The translations under genes were made by a program, and so were the position numbers. DNA of 64,000 nt. Origin: Cytophaga hutchinsonii ATCC 33406 (lineage in GTDB: Bacteria; Bacteroidota; Bacteroidia; Cytophagales; Cytophagaceae). The notes under the pieces were generated by a model, which worked only from the letters and a program-made list of their open reading frames with translations, did not search any database and was not told the origin of the DNA. The stretch is from NCBI RefSeq assembly GCF_000014145.1, contig NC_008255.1, forward strand, positions 2,372,001 through 2,436,000, in the 5' to 3' direction. Below, piece by piece: positions 34,396-42,524 of this stretch. Position 1 is the first letter of the stretch. Each line of letters begins with the position of its first letter.

Positions 34396-35553
34396 CTATT
34401 GTTTAAAATGTACGGTAAATGCAGATCCTTTGCCAGGAATGCTTTCAAGCGTTATCTTTCCACCTGTATTATCCATTATTTTTTTAACGATACCCATGCC
34501 AACACCTGTGCCTTGTACATGTGTATGCAGACGTTTGAAAAACTGAAACACTTTTTTGTGCTGTGCAGGTTCAATACCTATCCCATTATCACGAACTGAA
34601 AGTAATATGTATTCTCCAGCTGGTTTAGTCTCTATATAAATCTCCGGTTTACGCTCCGGTGACCTGTATTTAAGCGCATTGGAAAGGAGATTAAATAAGA
34701 TACTGCGCACATTCTTTTTTGAAAAACGTACCATTGTTGCTGCACTGAAATCTGATTGTATAGAAGCTTCTGTACTATCAACAAGATCCTGAACATCATA
34801 CATTACTTCCTGCAGGATCGAATCAAACGACACATACATTTCATCTGTATCGACTGGTGCATCAATTCTGCTGATTTCTGTAAGTTCATTCAGAGTTGTT
34901 TTGAATCTGTTAAGAGCTTCTGTTATACGTGACATAACAGGTTCTACCGCTTCCGCATCTGCTCCGTGCTTCAATTCATACTGCATGATGGAAACAAGTG
35001 ATTCAATATTACTTACCGGATTTTTAAGATCATGTGATGCGGTATATACAAAAGTATCCAGATCATTATTGATGCGCAGCAATTTTTCATTCTGCTGCTG
35101 AAGATTACGTTGTTCTTCCTTTTCTTTATCAAGCGAATGAACATTTTTAATGATAAATGAATCACCCCACACATCGGTTATAAGCAGCGACTCTCCTTCT
35201 GTCCATATATGCCGGCCGTCCTTATGTACAAATTCATTATAATCTGCCGCCGTTCCATACTGCAATACCTTAGCAAGTTCCAACTCAGGCTTTTGCTGCT
35301 TACGTGACTCTTCGGTAAATAACATATCAAAATACTTGCCGTGAACGTCTTTATGCGTATACCCATAACTGCGTTGTGCACCTTCACTTATACCCATGAT
35401 TATACCTGCTGTATCAAGAATAAATACTGCATTATGTCTGGAATGCCTTAGCAACTGTTTACAGATGATTTCTGTATTTAATTGCGTTACATTAAACTCT
35501 TTCAATCCGGTAACATTTACATTCATATTCATAGGCAAGATGTTAATGTGCAA
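34396..35553 (-). CDS. Cytoplasmic PAS-domain histidine kinase
   Basis: A 385-residue sensor kinase without TM segments. A PAS domain (about 38-145; NAVFILDTAGIIMGISEGAQ, then PAC-like TEGESLLITDVWG) is followed by a short coiled coil (EEQRNLQQQNEKL), the dimerisation/phosphoacceptor helix with His in ASHDLKNPVSNIES, and an ATPase domain with N box LFNLLSNALKYRS, G1 RDNGIGIE and G2 GTGVGMGIVKKI. The start is uncertain among three Met codons (35553, 35532, 35526). No response regulator is adjacent; partners may lie in the kinase cluster at 52-64 kb. Confidence 0.88.
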   Translation of the reverse strand: MHINILPMNMNVNVTGLKEFNVTQLNTEIICKQLLRHSRHNAVFILDTAGIIMGISEGAQRSYGYTHKDVHGKYFDMLFTEESRKQQKPELELAKVLQYGTAADYNEFVHKDGRHIWTEGESLLITDVWGDSFIIKNVHSLDKEKEEQRNLQQQNEKLLRINNDLDTFVYTASHDLKNPVSNIESLVSIMQYELKHGADAEAVEPVMSRITEALNRFKTTLNELTEISRIDAPVDTDEMYVSFDSILQEVMYDVQDLVDSTEASIQSDFSAATMVRFSKKNVRSILFNLLSNALKYRSPERKPEIYIETKPAGEYILLSVRDNGIGIEPAQHKKVFQFFKRLHTHVQGTGVGMGIVKKIMDNTGGKITLESIPGKGSAFTVHFKQ

Positions 35554-35786
35554 TGCGTTCTTGTAGTGCTTTTTTATAGACTATAACATATCTCTAAAAA
35601 GCGGGCACATGAGTTATATAGTATATTGAATCAACAAAACTGCCTGCGATCTATGTGAAGACATTTTATTTATCACGAAATCAATTGAGGGGCATGTATC
35701 TGAAGGAAGATACCTGTCAAATTACTTTTACTGATCGATAGACGTAGAGTCCGCTGCCCGATTACCCAGAGTGTCATCCAGCAGCT

Positions 35787-35936
35787 TTATTCCACAAGTG
35801 AAAAGCGGATTAAAATCTGTTTGTCTGTTTTATTCATGTTTATTTTTTCTTCTGCACGCGGGCCAACATAATCAGAATAAAACATTGTGGATTTAATGAC
35901 CGCAGTTTTTTTTAGCTGGTTGAAAGAACTCGCCAT
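35787..35936 (-). CDS. Small ORF (49 aa) directly behind a conserved promoter element
   Basis: Unrecognised short protein MASSFNQLKKTAVIKST... ending IRFSLVE. It is charged and has no signal peptide or TM segment. The ATG at 35936 is only 17 nt past the -7 box TATATTTG of promoter copy 2 (35953-36016), which is the main reason to regard it as real. It lies in the gene-free stretch 35554-36704. The alternative is a short non-coding transcript from the same promoter. Confidence 0.4.
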   Translation of the reverse strand: MASSFNQLKKTAVIKSTMFYSDYVGPRAEEKINMNKTDKQILIRFSLVE

Positions 35937-35952
35937 CTGCTTATCTACAGTA

Positions 35953-36016
35953 CAAATATATCAGACACAAAATTCAATTTTTTATATAATCATGTGATAA
36001 TGTTATATGTTTTACA
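35953..36016 (-). promoter_or_regulatory. Conserved promoter element, copy 2
   Basis: Minus-strand TGTAAAACATATAACATT (from 36016), then ATCACATGATTATATAA, then the -7 box TATATTTG (35960-35953), with exactly the same spacing as copy 1. The next reading frame downstream is the 49-codon ORF at 35936. Confidence 0.6.
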
Positions 36017-36050
36017 CATGGTGTTGCAACATCGATTGAGGTTGATCCAA

Positions 36051-36085
36051 GCGTCATATGTATACTATTCGTATGCATATGACGC
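36051..36085. other. Imperfect palindromic hairpin
   Basis: GCGTCATATG-T-ATAC-TATTC-GTAT-G-CATATGACGC: a 10-bp outer and 4-bp inner stem with one mismatch. There is no T-run on either side. It could be an operator or a weak terminator. Apart from the features listed here, the gene-free stretch 35554-36704 shows only short unconvincing frames. Confidence 0.35.
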
Positions 36086-36334
36086 TGTAGATTTCTATTA
36101 AGAACTTACAAAACAAATCGCTTACGAAAAAATTCAGGAAAAATAATGGATGATGCACTGGATTACAACTGTGTTTTTTTATGCGATGAATGAACCATAT
36201 TATTAAACAGAAATATTCATTTTCGATAAATACATTCCGGTTTATTCCGGTAGGATTATGCTGTTTCTTCCTGCAGAAGTAAGCCATAAAGGAATTATGA
36301 AAACCAATTGCTGCTTGCCCTTTTGAAGAATGCA

Positions 36335-36481
36335 ATGGCATTTTCAAAAAGAATCCGAGAGCTTTTACAGCAGCAACAAAAATCGGCCAGCCACGGCATC
36401 AAGTTTAACGAACAGTTTTTGCTCTGCTCCTATGTATCCAATATTGTTAAGATAGGAAATAAGGACTACTTGTATCTTTGA
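36335..36481 (+). CDS. Small ORF (48 aa), doubtful
   Basis: MAFSKRIRELLQQQQ... ending GNKDYLYL. It begins with a Lys/Arg/Gln-rich helix and has normal-looking codons, in a 1.15-kb gene-poor spacer. It may be a small protein or the remnant of a decayed gene. No promoter or homology is recognised. Confidence 0.22.
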   Translation: MAFSKRIRELLQQQQKSASHGIKFNEQFLLCSYVSNIVKIGNKDYLYL

Positions 36482-36623
36482 TCAGCGGTATGCAGGTGCA
36501 TATAAAGCACTTATGGCAATGAAGGAAGAAGAAAATTCGATACAGGAATGAGATATGCAGCATATCATCTCAATAATTGCAGTGGTGTTGCGCCTTCTCT
36601 GCTTTATTGAAATACAAACATGA

Positions 36624-36671
36624 TAAAAAAAGAGCGTGTGATTCAGGACTGAATCACACGCTCTTTTTTTA
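36624..36671. terminator. Strong bidirectional terminator
   Basis: AGAGCGTGTGATTCA (36631-36645), loop GGAC, TGAATCACACGCTCT (36650-36664): a perfect 15-bp stem flanked by an A-run and a T-run, 41 nt past the stop of the minus-strand desaturase gene. Confidence 0.88.
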
Positions 36672-36704
36672 TCTGTTATAAATTATTTCAATATTTTATT
36701 CTAT

Positions 36705-37748
36705 TCAACGCACAATCTTCTGCGTCCGGTATTTCATCAGCGAGATTGCCTCATCACCGGAAGCGTAACAGTTTTCAATATTTACAAAATGTTTTTCAAG
36801 CTTATCATATCGTTTTGTCATCAGAAAAATAAATATTTCCAGAAAACCGATACCATCAAACACAATAGATTTATTGGTGGTGTACTGTTTTAAGTTTGTA
36901 AGAAAATGTGTTGGATGCTCTGTCCAATGCATCGTAGGTTTCACATGGTGACTGATGTGATAGCCATCATTCCAGCATTTTTTATTGTATTTGGTATTGA
37001 TACAGGTAATACTGTTTTTATAATGGTTACCCGGATCTGCGGCATCGATAAAAGAATGCTGAGTCCAGTTACCAAGCATCATAATAAAACGGGAAATCAG
37101 CAAGGGTAGAATAAATACAACAACTGTTGCCTGCCAGTTTATCACACATAATCCCACACACATAAGGATATACAACACTTCACCGCGAACAGTCTTTACC
37201 AAAAGCTTTTCGCGTTTCTTACGGTTAAAATACATGGATAGATCTACCAGTCCGCGGTACATAAATGAACCGAAGTATTTCATAAAATCACGAAAGCTAT
37301 CACGCTGATATCCCATCGTGCTGCTTTCGTCTTCTTCCAGGTTATTTTCAATATGATGCATACCAATATGGTGGCTGAAATACGTTTCCGGTGTTTGCCC
37401 AAAGAAGAGGCCTACAAACCAAGGCAGTATAAGATTCAGCTTTTCATATTTGTATTTGTACAACTTGCTATGGCAGGTACAATGCAGCATTAGACCGAAA
37501 GGTGCTTTGAAATAAAAGTTATTCAGAAAGAAATAAATTACTGCTGCAGGCCACCATACCAAAGCAGGCAGGCCGGGCACATATAAAAATACGCCCAGTG
37601 GAATAAGTGTCAACAGAATTGTTACTGTAAGTTTTACAAAAGGCAGATCGCGTTCATCGCGGATCAACGTAAGATAAAACCGTTCAATAAAATTGTAGTG
37701 TTGTTTTTTACTGTAAACAGAATCTTGAATAATCGAAAATACTTTCAT
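36705..37748 (-). CDS. Membrane fatty-acid-desaturase-like diiron protein
   Basis: A 347-residue integral membrane protein from the Met at 37748 (an ATG four codons earlier at 37760 is possible). His clusters typical of membrane diiron desaturases and hydroxylases appear in order: HCTCH (about 90), HHIGMHH (about 130), QHSF (about 230) and DGYHISHH (about 265), between TM pairs. Likely acts on acyl chains or a lipid-linked substrate using O2. It is a lone gene with its own strong terminator; substrate and position specificity cannot be told. Confidence 0.78.
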   Translation of the reverse strand: MKVFSIIQDSVYSKKQHYNFIERFYLTLIRDERDLPFVKLTVTILLTLIPLGVFLYVPGLPALVWWPAAVIYFFLNNFYFKAPFGLMLHCTCHSKLYKYKYEKLNLILPWFVGLFFGQTPETYFSHHIGMHHIENNLEEDESSTMGYQRDSFRDFMKYFGSFMYRGLVDLSMYFNRKKREKLLVKTVRGEVLYILMCVGLCVINWQATVVVFILPLLISRFIMMLGNWTQHSFIDAADPGNHYKNSITCINTKYNKKCWNDGYHISHHVKPTMHWTEHPTHFLTNLKQYTTNKSIVFDGIGFLEIFIFLMTKRYDKLEKHFVNIENCYASGDEAISLMKYRTQKIVR

Positions 37749-38255
37749 AATAAAACACATTCAAAATACTTCCGCATTAGTGATTCAGGGAGAAGCAATT
37801 TGATTATTGGTGATACAATTCTCCAGGATTTTATGGCTGCATATGAATCGCGTTAACAGCCTTGCCTTGAATTGCAGAGAAGATTAAGTTTAAAAATTAC
37901 AAAAAATGTACTAGCTCCCCAACTAAAATGGCCCGCAAATACTACCTGTTTTAATAAATAATCCTGAAGAAAATCTGAAGTAGTTGAACCACAACACATA
38001 CGGCATAAAAGTCATTTATACACATTTAAAATAAGTTTTCATAAAAGGGATTATTTGGGGAATTATACCACAACCTTTCCTTTCTTCATACATCTTTTAG
38101 AAATGTACGTTGATCCGCCTTTGGGTCGGAATCACATGATCCGGAACAAGCATCCTGTTACCTTTTCTATCTGTGACATCTCATTTGATGTTTTTATACA
38201 AAAAACTTTTTAGTATCTTAAATAAAAACACTCATTCATTCAGCTATATACAAAG
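37749..38255. other. Divergent intergenic region without recognised gene
   Basis: About 500 nt between the desaturase and the lipocalin-like gene. It must contain both promoters, but no clear TAnnTTTG box at a convincing distance, hairpin or reading frame was identified. Confidence 0.4.
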
Positions 38256-38690
38256 ATGAAACGTATTTTGATTAAATCCCGCTCCCGAACTAACACAAAT
38301 ACTTTTAAAAGCATGGTACTATGCTGTATGTTCATTTGCAGTACAGGCTTGCAGGCACAAGAGCTTACGCCAAAACTTATAGGCAACTGGCAATTTAAAC
38401 AGGTGCTGGATGCTGCAGGCAAACCGCTTGACGGTACTGTTAATCCTCTTGAGCTGGACTTACGAAAAGACGGCACTTTCCTGATGCTTACAAAATCAAA
38501 AAAACTTAAAGGCAACTGGACAGAAAAAGATTCTTCCCTGTATCTACAGACACTACCCGCAACCGATTCCATGAATCACACACAGGTGATGCGTATACTT
38601 AAGATAGAAGCCGACACGCTCCAGATCTATGCAGGCGCAGAAAAAGGAAATGAAGTACGGTTTATCTATACACGCCGCAAGAAAAAGTAA
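38256..38690 (+). CDS. Small secreted lipocalin-like protein
   Basis: A 144-residue exported protein. If the start is 38256 there is a 19-residue basic extension before the signal peptide; Met20 (38313) opens the tighter signal MVLCCMFICSTGLQAQ. The mature part has the lipocalin-like start LIGNWQFKQVLDAAGK and beta-strand repeats (LDLRKDGTFLML, GNWTEKDSSLYL), as in the small lipocalin-like proteins of Bacteroidota. Ligand unknown. The next gene follows after 13 nt. Confidence 0.65.
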   Translation: MKRILIKSRSRTNTNTFKSMVLCCMFICSTGLQAQELTPKLIGNWQFKQVLDAAGKPLDGTVNPLELDLRKDGTFLMLTKSKKLKGNWTEKDSSLYLQTLPATDSMNHTQVMRILKIEADTLQIYAGAEKGNEVRFIYTRRKKK

Positions 38691-38703
38691 TCGCATTTTT
38701 TCT

Positions 38704-39471
38704 ATGAAAATAGCTACATATAATGTGAATGGAGTTAACGGAAGATTACCCGTGCTGCTACGTTGGCTGCAAGAAGCCAGACCAGATGTTGTTTGTTTAC
38801 AGGAACTAAAAGCACCGCAGGAAAAATTTCCGGAAGAAGCGTTTCTGCAAGCCGGGTATCATGCAATCTGGCACGGACAAAAAAGCTGGAACGGTGTAGC
38901 CATCCTTTCACGCAGCAGCGATATCCGTGAGTTGCGCCGTGTATTACCCGGAGACCCGGAAGACAACCACAGCCGCTACATTGAAGCATTTGTAAATGGT
39001 ATTGTTATTGGTTGTCTGTATCTGCCCAACGGCAATCCTGCACCGGGCCCTAAGTTTGATTATAAGCTGAAGTGGTTTAAGCGTTTAACGGCACATGCAG
39101 CAGATCTCATAGAAGCAGACATGCCCATTGCACTGATCGGAGATTTTAATGTCATGCCAACTGATCTGGATGTATATAAACCGGAAAGCTGGATTGATGA
39201 TGCCTTGTTCCGTCCGGAAGTACGCGCCGCATTTAAAAAACTTATGAAGCAAGGCTGGACAGATGCCATCCGCAAACTGCATCCCGATGAAAAGATTTAT
39301 ACGTTCTGGGATTATTTTAGAAATGCATACGGACGCAATGCCGGCTTACGTATTGATCATTTCCTGCTAAGCCCTCCCCTGGCTGCCAAATTAAAAAAAG
39401 CCGGAGTAGACAAACACGTACGCGGGTGGGAAAAAAGCAGCGACCACGCCCCCACCTGGATTATTCTGTAG
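38704..39471 (+). CDS. xth: Exodeoxyribonuclease III family protein
   Basis: A 255-residue Mg-dependent AP endonuclease/3'-5' exonuclease used in base excision repair. The start at 38704 (MKIATYNVNGVNGRL) is the canonical N-terminus of the family. Catalytic blocks are complete: NVNG, CLQELKAPQEKFP (metal-binding Glu), GDFNVMP, a family-typical DYFRNAYGRNAGLRIDHFL, and the closing SSDHAPTW with catalytic Asp-His. Confidence 0.92.
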   Translation: MKIATYNVNGVNGRLPVLLRWLQEARPDVVCLQELKAPQEKFPEEAFLQAGYHAIWHGQKSWNGVAILSRSSDIRELRRVLPGDPEDNHSRYIEAFVNGIVIGCLYLPNGNPAPGPKFDYKLKWFKRLTAHAADLIEADMPIALIGDFNVMPTDLDVYKPESWIDDALFRPEVRAAFKKLMKQGWTDAIRKLHPDEKIYTFWDYFRNAYGRNAGLRIDHFLLSPPLAAKLKKAGVDKHVRGWEKSSDHAPTWIIL

Positions 39472-39510
39472 CGGCGAATAGGGCGAATGCTATTCGCCCA
39501 TACAGTAAAA

Positions 39511-39553
39511 ACAGACAAGCCGCAGAACACGTATGTGCCTGCGGCTTGTCTGT
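39511..39553 (-). terminator. GC-rich hairpin with T-run on the minus strand
   Basis: ACAGACAAGCCGCAG (39511-39525) and CTGCGGCTTGTCTGT (39539-39553) pair perfectly. On the minus strand the stem is followed by TTTTTACTG; on the plus strand there is no clear T-run. It could end the xth transcript or a minus-strand transcript entering from the 40105 promoter. Confidence 0.65.
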
Positions 39554-39714
39554 AGCTGTTTGAAAGAGGTATGTTGTTTATTGTTATTTTTTTATCCGCA
39601 TGCGACAGAGACTTTCTCTTTCCAAAATCGAACAGGTCAGGAACTATTGTGAAAAAACGAAATGACTCTGTCTTGCAGATAATTGTTTTGTTTTGTTTTA
39701 AAAGACTCAGAGCC

Positions 39715-39745
39715 GCTTCCGGACTACCCTGGGCAGTCCGGAAGC
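39715..39745. terminator. 11-bp GC-rich hairpin
   Basis: GCTTCCGGACT and AGTCCGGAAGC pair perfectly around a 9-nt loop. On the minus strand it follows the 30-codon ORF at 39786-39878 by about 40 nt, and a TTTTAAAAC stretch comes somewhat later. Confidence 0.4.
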
Positions 39746-39785
39746 TTATCCGGTATACGGAAGTGGTTGAAAGCTCTTTGCCTGA

Positions 39786-39878
39786 TCATTCATCCGAATT
39801 ACCCATTCCTACATACCTAAGCATCAGGTCTGAATTCTCCGCGATAAAAGATTGAGGTTTGCGTTTTGAATCACGCAT
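39786..39878 (-). CDS. Very small ORF (30 aa) behind promoter copy 3, doubtful
   Basis: MRDSKRKPQSF... ending GMGNSDE. It is the only plausible frame on the minus strand between promoter copy 3 (40105-40169) and the hairpins at 39745 and 39553, with an untranslated leader of about 220 nt. The gene-free stretch 39472-40597 otherwise shows no convincing coding sequence, so this transcript may equally be non-coding. Confidence 0.2.
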   Translation of the reverse strand: MRDSKRKPQSFIAENSDLMLRYVGMGNSDE

Positions 39879-40104
39879 GATTTATTTGTTCGTATACAGG
39901 AAAAGAATAACGATTCTGTAGTAATAACTTTTACTAAACTGCAGGCTTGTTGCGTGTCTCACGTGCTATTCGTACCTGCACGGTACATAAACGGATGCAA
40001 ACGTTCCGTTCAAATGTTATGGAAATTGAAATTCTGTTGCCCTGTATACTAATTTCTTATTTCAAGTTTTAAATGGTTGTGAGCCGTCTGCTCAACCAAC
40101 AATA

Positions 40105-40169
40105 CAAAGATATACTATGACCTAATTCAATTAATTATATAATCATTCAAGAATGTTACAAGTTTTCCA
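40105..40169 (-). promoter_or_regulatory. Conserved promoter element, copy 3
   Basis: Minus-strand TGGAAAACTTGTAACATT (from 40169), then ATGATTATATAATTAATTGA, then the -7 box TATCTTTG (40112-40105), one base further away than in copies 1 and 2. No annotated gene lies downstream, so it predicts an unannotated minus-strand transcript. Confidence 0.55.
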
Positions 40170-40479
40170 TATGATCTATTTAACCAACATTACTGCACTT
40201 ATTTTTATTTATTTATAGACACGTGTATGTGTCCCAGGATTAATTCATAATTCATATAACTATCTATGGTTTGGACAAGCACATTAAATAGTATTTTTCT
40301 GCGAAAATACATGCGCAAAACAATACATGTTCCTATCACAAGAAATAGTGTCAGCATGTAAACAAAAAAACATTTTCACTATCCTTCTATTCCGCTCTAC
40401 ATAAGGCATACCGAATATATTCACATTGTTCAATATTTTATTTGAATGAAACTATTTATAAGAAATAACATGGGATAGT

Positions 40480-40524
40480 TGTAACAAAATTCTCGTTTTA
40501 TATAAATAGATTAATTTTTCTTTG
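40480..40524 (+). promoter_or_regulatory. TGTAAC box and -7 box of the first SDR gene
   Basis: TGTAAC (40480-40485) is followed 31 nt later by TTTCTTTG (40517-40524), with TTCTCGTTTTATATAA between, resembling the core of the conserved promoter element. The -7-like box lies 73 nt upstream of the ATG at 40598. Confidence 0.4.
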
Positions 40525-40597
40525 CGCTCTTTGCATACCATAAATTGTATTCATCAAAGACATTCATAAAGATATTTTCCAGTAAAACACTACGCAT

Positions 40598-41383
40598 ATG
40601 ACAAACCACAATCAAACGGTACTTATCACCGGTGCAACGAGCGGCATTGGATTAGAGCTGGCAAAATTATTTGCATACGATAACTACAACATGGTGCTTA
40701 TTGCACGTGATGAAGAAAGACTTATTGAAATTGCTACGGAACTGCAGGAAATGGGTGCAGGAAGAATAACCATTATCACGAAAGATCTGTGCCTGCAAAA
40801 TGCTGCGGCAGAAATCCACCACATTACAAGCCAGCACAGCATCCATATCGACGTACTGGTTAATAATGCTGGCATGGCTGAATACGGATTATTTTCAGAA
40901 ACAGAGGTGCAAAAAGATCTGTGTGTCATTCAGCTGAATATAGCATCTATGGTACAGCTTACTAAATTATACATGAAAGATATGATTGAGCATGACAAAG
41001 AAGGGCGTATTCTAAACCTTGCCTCTGTCTCTTCCTATCAGCCCAGCCCGATGCTGGCTGTATATGCAGCAACAAAAGCCTTTGTACTTTCTTTCAGCGA
41101 TGCCATAGCAGCAGAATTAAGAGATACCGATATTAAAGTTACCTCACTGATACCCGGACCTACCGATACCGATTTCTTCCGTAAAGCCGGAATGGAACAT
41201 ACAAGAGCTGCGCAGGACAATCCGGAAGATCCGGAAATTGTAGCGTTAGTAGGATACCAGGCACTGATCAAGGGTGAACCACATGCTTACCCGCCAGGTA
41301 TATGGCAGGTAACAGCAATGAGTTCTTTGCTGTCCAATCAGAATGTAGCGCGTATGGTTGAAAAACAGATGCAGCCGTACTAA
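40598..41383 (+). CDS. Short-chain dehydrogenase/reductase (copy 1)
   Basis: A 261-residue classical SDR oxidoreductase, cytoplasmic and NAD(P)(H)-dependent. Cofactor motif TGATSGIG (11-18), NNAG at about 90, catalytic Ser near SVSS (about 143) and YAATK (Tyr about 156, Lys about 160). Arg in LIARDEERL after the second strand suggests NADP preference. The C-terminal region (HAYPPGIWQVTAMSSLLSNQNVARM) is shared with the tandem copy at 41610. Substrate unknown. Confidence 0.9.
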   Translation: MTNHNQTVLITGATSGIGLELAKLFAYDNYNMVLIARDEERLIEIATELQEMGAGRITIITKDLCLQNAAAEIHHITSQHSIHIDVLVNNAGMAEYGLFSETEVQKDLCVIQLNIASMVQLTKLYMKDMIEHDKEGRILNLASVSSYQPSPMLAVYAATKAFVLSFSDAIAAELRDTDIKVTSLIPGPTDTDFFRKAGMEHTRAAQDNPEDPEIVALVGYQALIKGEPHAYPPGIWQVTAMSSLLSNQNVARMVEKQMQPY

Positions 41384-41445
41384 CCCGGTAACACTTTAAC
41401 AATAAAAATAACAAGATATATTTTGATTATTTTTTTCGGAAAATT

Positions 41446-41482
41446 GAAAGCCATGTTTTTTAGGATCATGGCTTTCTTTTTC
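41446..41482 (+). terminator. Intrinsic terminator after SDR copy 1
   Basis: GAAAGCCATG (41446-41455) and CATGGCTTTC (41467-41476), followed by a T-run, 63 nt after the stop. Confidence 0.85.
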
Positions 41483-41609
41483 TACATAGATTCACTGCAA
41501 CAGAAATATTTTTTTATATAAAACACCACAAGTTGTTTCGGTGTATTTTGTATTGTGCAAGGAACCTTACCACACCAGCTAAATTCTTTCAACAAAAAAA
41601 TACACAGCT

Positions 41610-42404
41610 ATGACAAATGAAAACCAAACCGTACTAATTACAGGCGCTACCAGCGGAATCGGACTGGAACTCGCACGCCTGTTCGCAGCCGACAAGTATA
41701 ACATGGTACTTGTTTCCCGCGATGAACAAAATCTAAACCGTGTTGCGGCCGAACTCCAGACCATGGGAGCACAAAACATAACCATAGTTCCCAAAGATCT
41801 TTCGCTGCCCAATGCTGCAGAGGATGTATTTTTAATCACGAAACAACAAGGTATTCATATTAATGTACTTATAAACGATGCAGGTGTAGGTGAATACGGG
41901 TACTTTACCGATACAAACCTGGCAAAGGAACTGCGCATCATCCAGCTAAACATATCTGCCATGGTACATCTTACTAAACTCTATCTGCGTGAGATGATCC
42001 AGTACAATGGCGAAGGGCGTATCCTGCAACTCGCATCTGTTGCCTCCTACCAGCCAAGCCCGATGCTCGCGGTATATGCGGCAACAAAAGCATTTGTACT
42101 TTCTTTCAGTGATGCACTGGCTTATGAATTAAAAGATACAAATATCACGATCACGTCATTGATCCCGAACGCTACTGATACAGATTTCTTTCGGAAGGCT
42201 GGTATGGAACATACGAAAGCAGCACAGGATAGCCCCGATAACCCGACATTGGTTGCTCAGATCGGTTATGAAGCACTTCTTAAAGGAGAATCTCATGCGT
42301 ATGCACCGGGTGTAAGACAGGCTGCTGCAATGAGTTCAATTCTTTCCAATCAGAACGTTGCAAAAATGGTTGAAAAACAAATGCAGCCGGCAGAACAAAA
42401 ATAA
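41610..42404 (+). CDS. Short-chain dehydrogenase/reductase (copy 2)
   Basis: A 264-residue tandem paralogue of the preceding SDR with the same motifs: TGATSGIG, NDAG in place of NNAG (Asn to Asp at the second position), SVASYQPSPMLAVYAATK. The N[ND]AG change is conservative and leaves the active-site Ser/Tyr/Lys intact. It has its own upstream region containing a GCAACAGAAATATTTTTTTA stretch like the box before copy 1. Likely a duplicated reductase with related substrate. Confidence 0.9.
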   Translation: MTNENQTVLITGATSGIGLELARLFAADKYNMVLVSRDEQNLNRVAAELQTMGAQNITIVPKDLSLPNAAEDVFLITKQQGIHINVLINDAGVGEYGYFTDTNLAKELRIIQLNISAMVHLTKLYLREMIQYNGEGRILQLASVASYQPSPMLAVYAATKAFVLSFSDALAYELKDTNITITSLIPNATDTDFFRKAGMEHTKAAQDSPDNPTLVAQIGYEALLKGESHAYAPGVRQAAAMSSILSNQNVAKMVEKQMQPAEQK

Positions 42405-42438
42405 GAAGTGTGAGGCACAGTAAAATAAGAATACAAAT

Positions 42439-42482
42439 CAGATACTGCATATGGATTGTAAAACAGTCGCATGCAGTATCTG
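42439..42482. terminator. Hairpin between convergent genes
   Basis: CAGATACTGCAT and ATGCAGTATCTG pair perfectly over 12 bp with a 20-nt loop, between the SDR gene and the convergent oxidoreductase gene. There is only a weak T-rich tail. Confidence 0.5.
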
Positions 42483-42524
42483 GTTTATATATATCATATG
42501 AAAAGATTTACTGCCTGTTCATAA

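Noticed and set aside
36054-36347. 97-codon minus-strand frame in the 35.5-36.7 kb spacer
   Set aside because: Unusual residue composition (many Ile, Phe, His, Cys), no promoter, and it contains the hairpin at 36051-36085; judged a chance frame.
38629-38703. Upstream start for the exonuclease III gene
   Set aside because: It would overlap the lipocalin-like gene; MKIATYNVNG at 38704 is the family's usual N-terminus.
39571-39855. 94-codon plus-strand frame with a lipobox-like start (MLFIVIFLSAC)
   Set aside because: The sequence after the start lacks domain-like pattern, contains the 39715-39745 hairpin, and overlaps the predicted minus-strand transcript; too weak to list as a gene.
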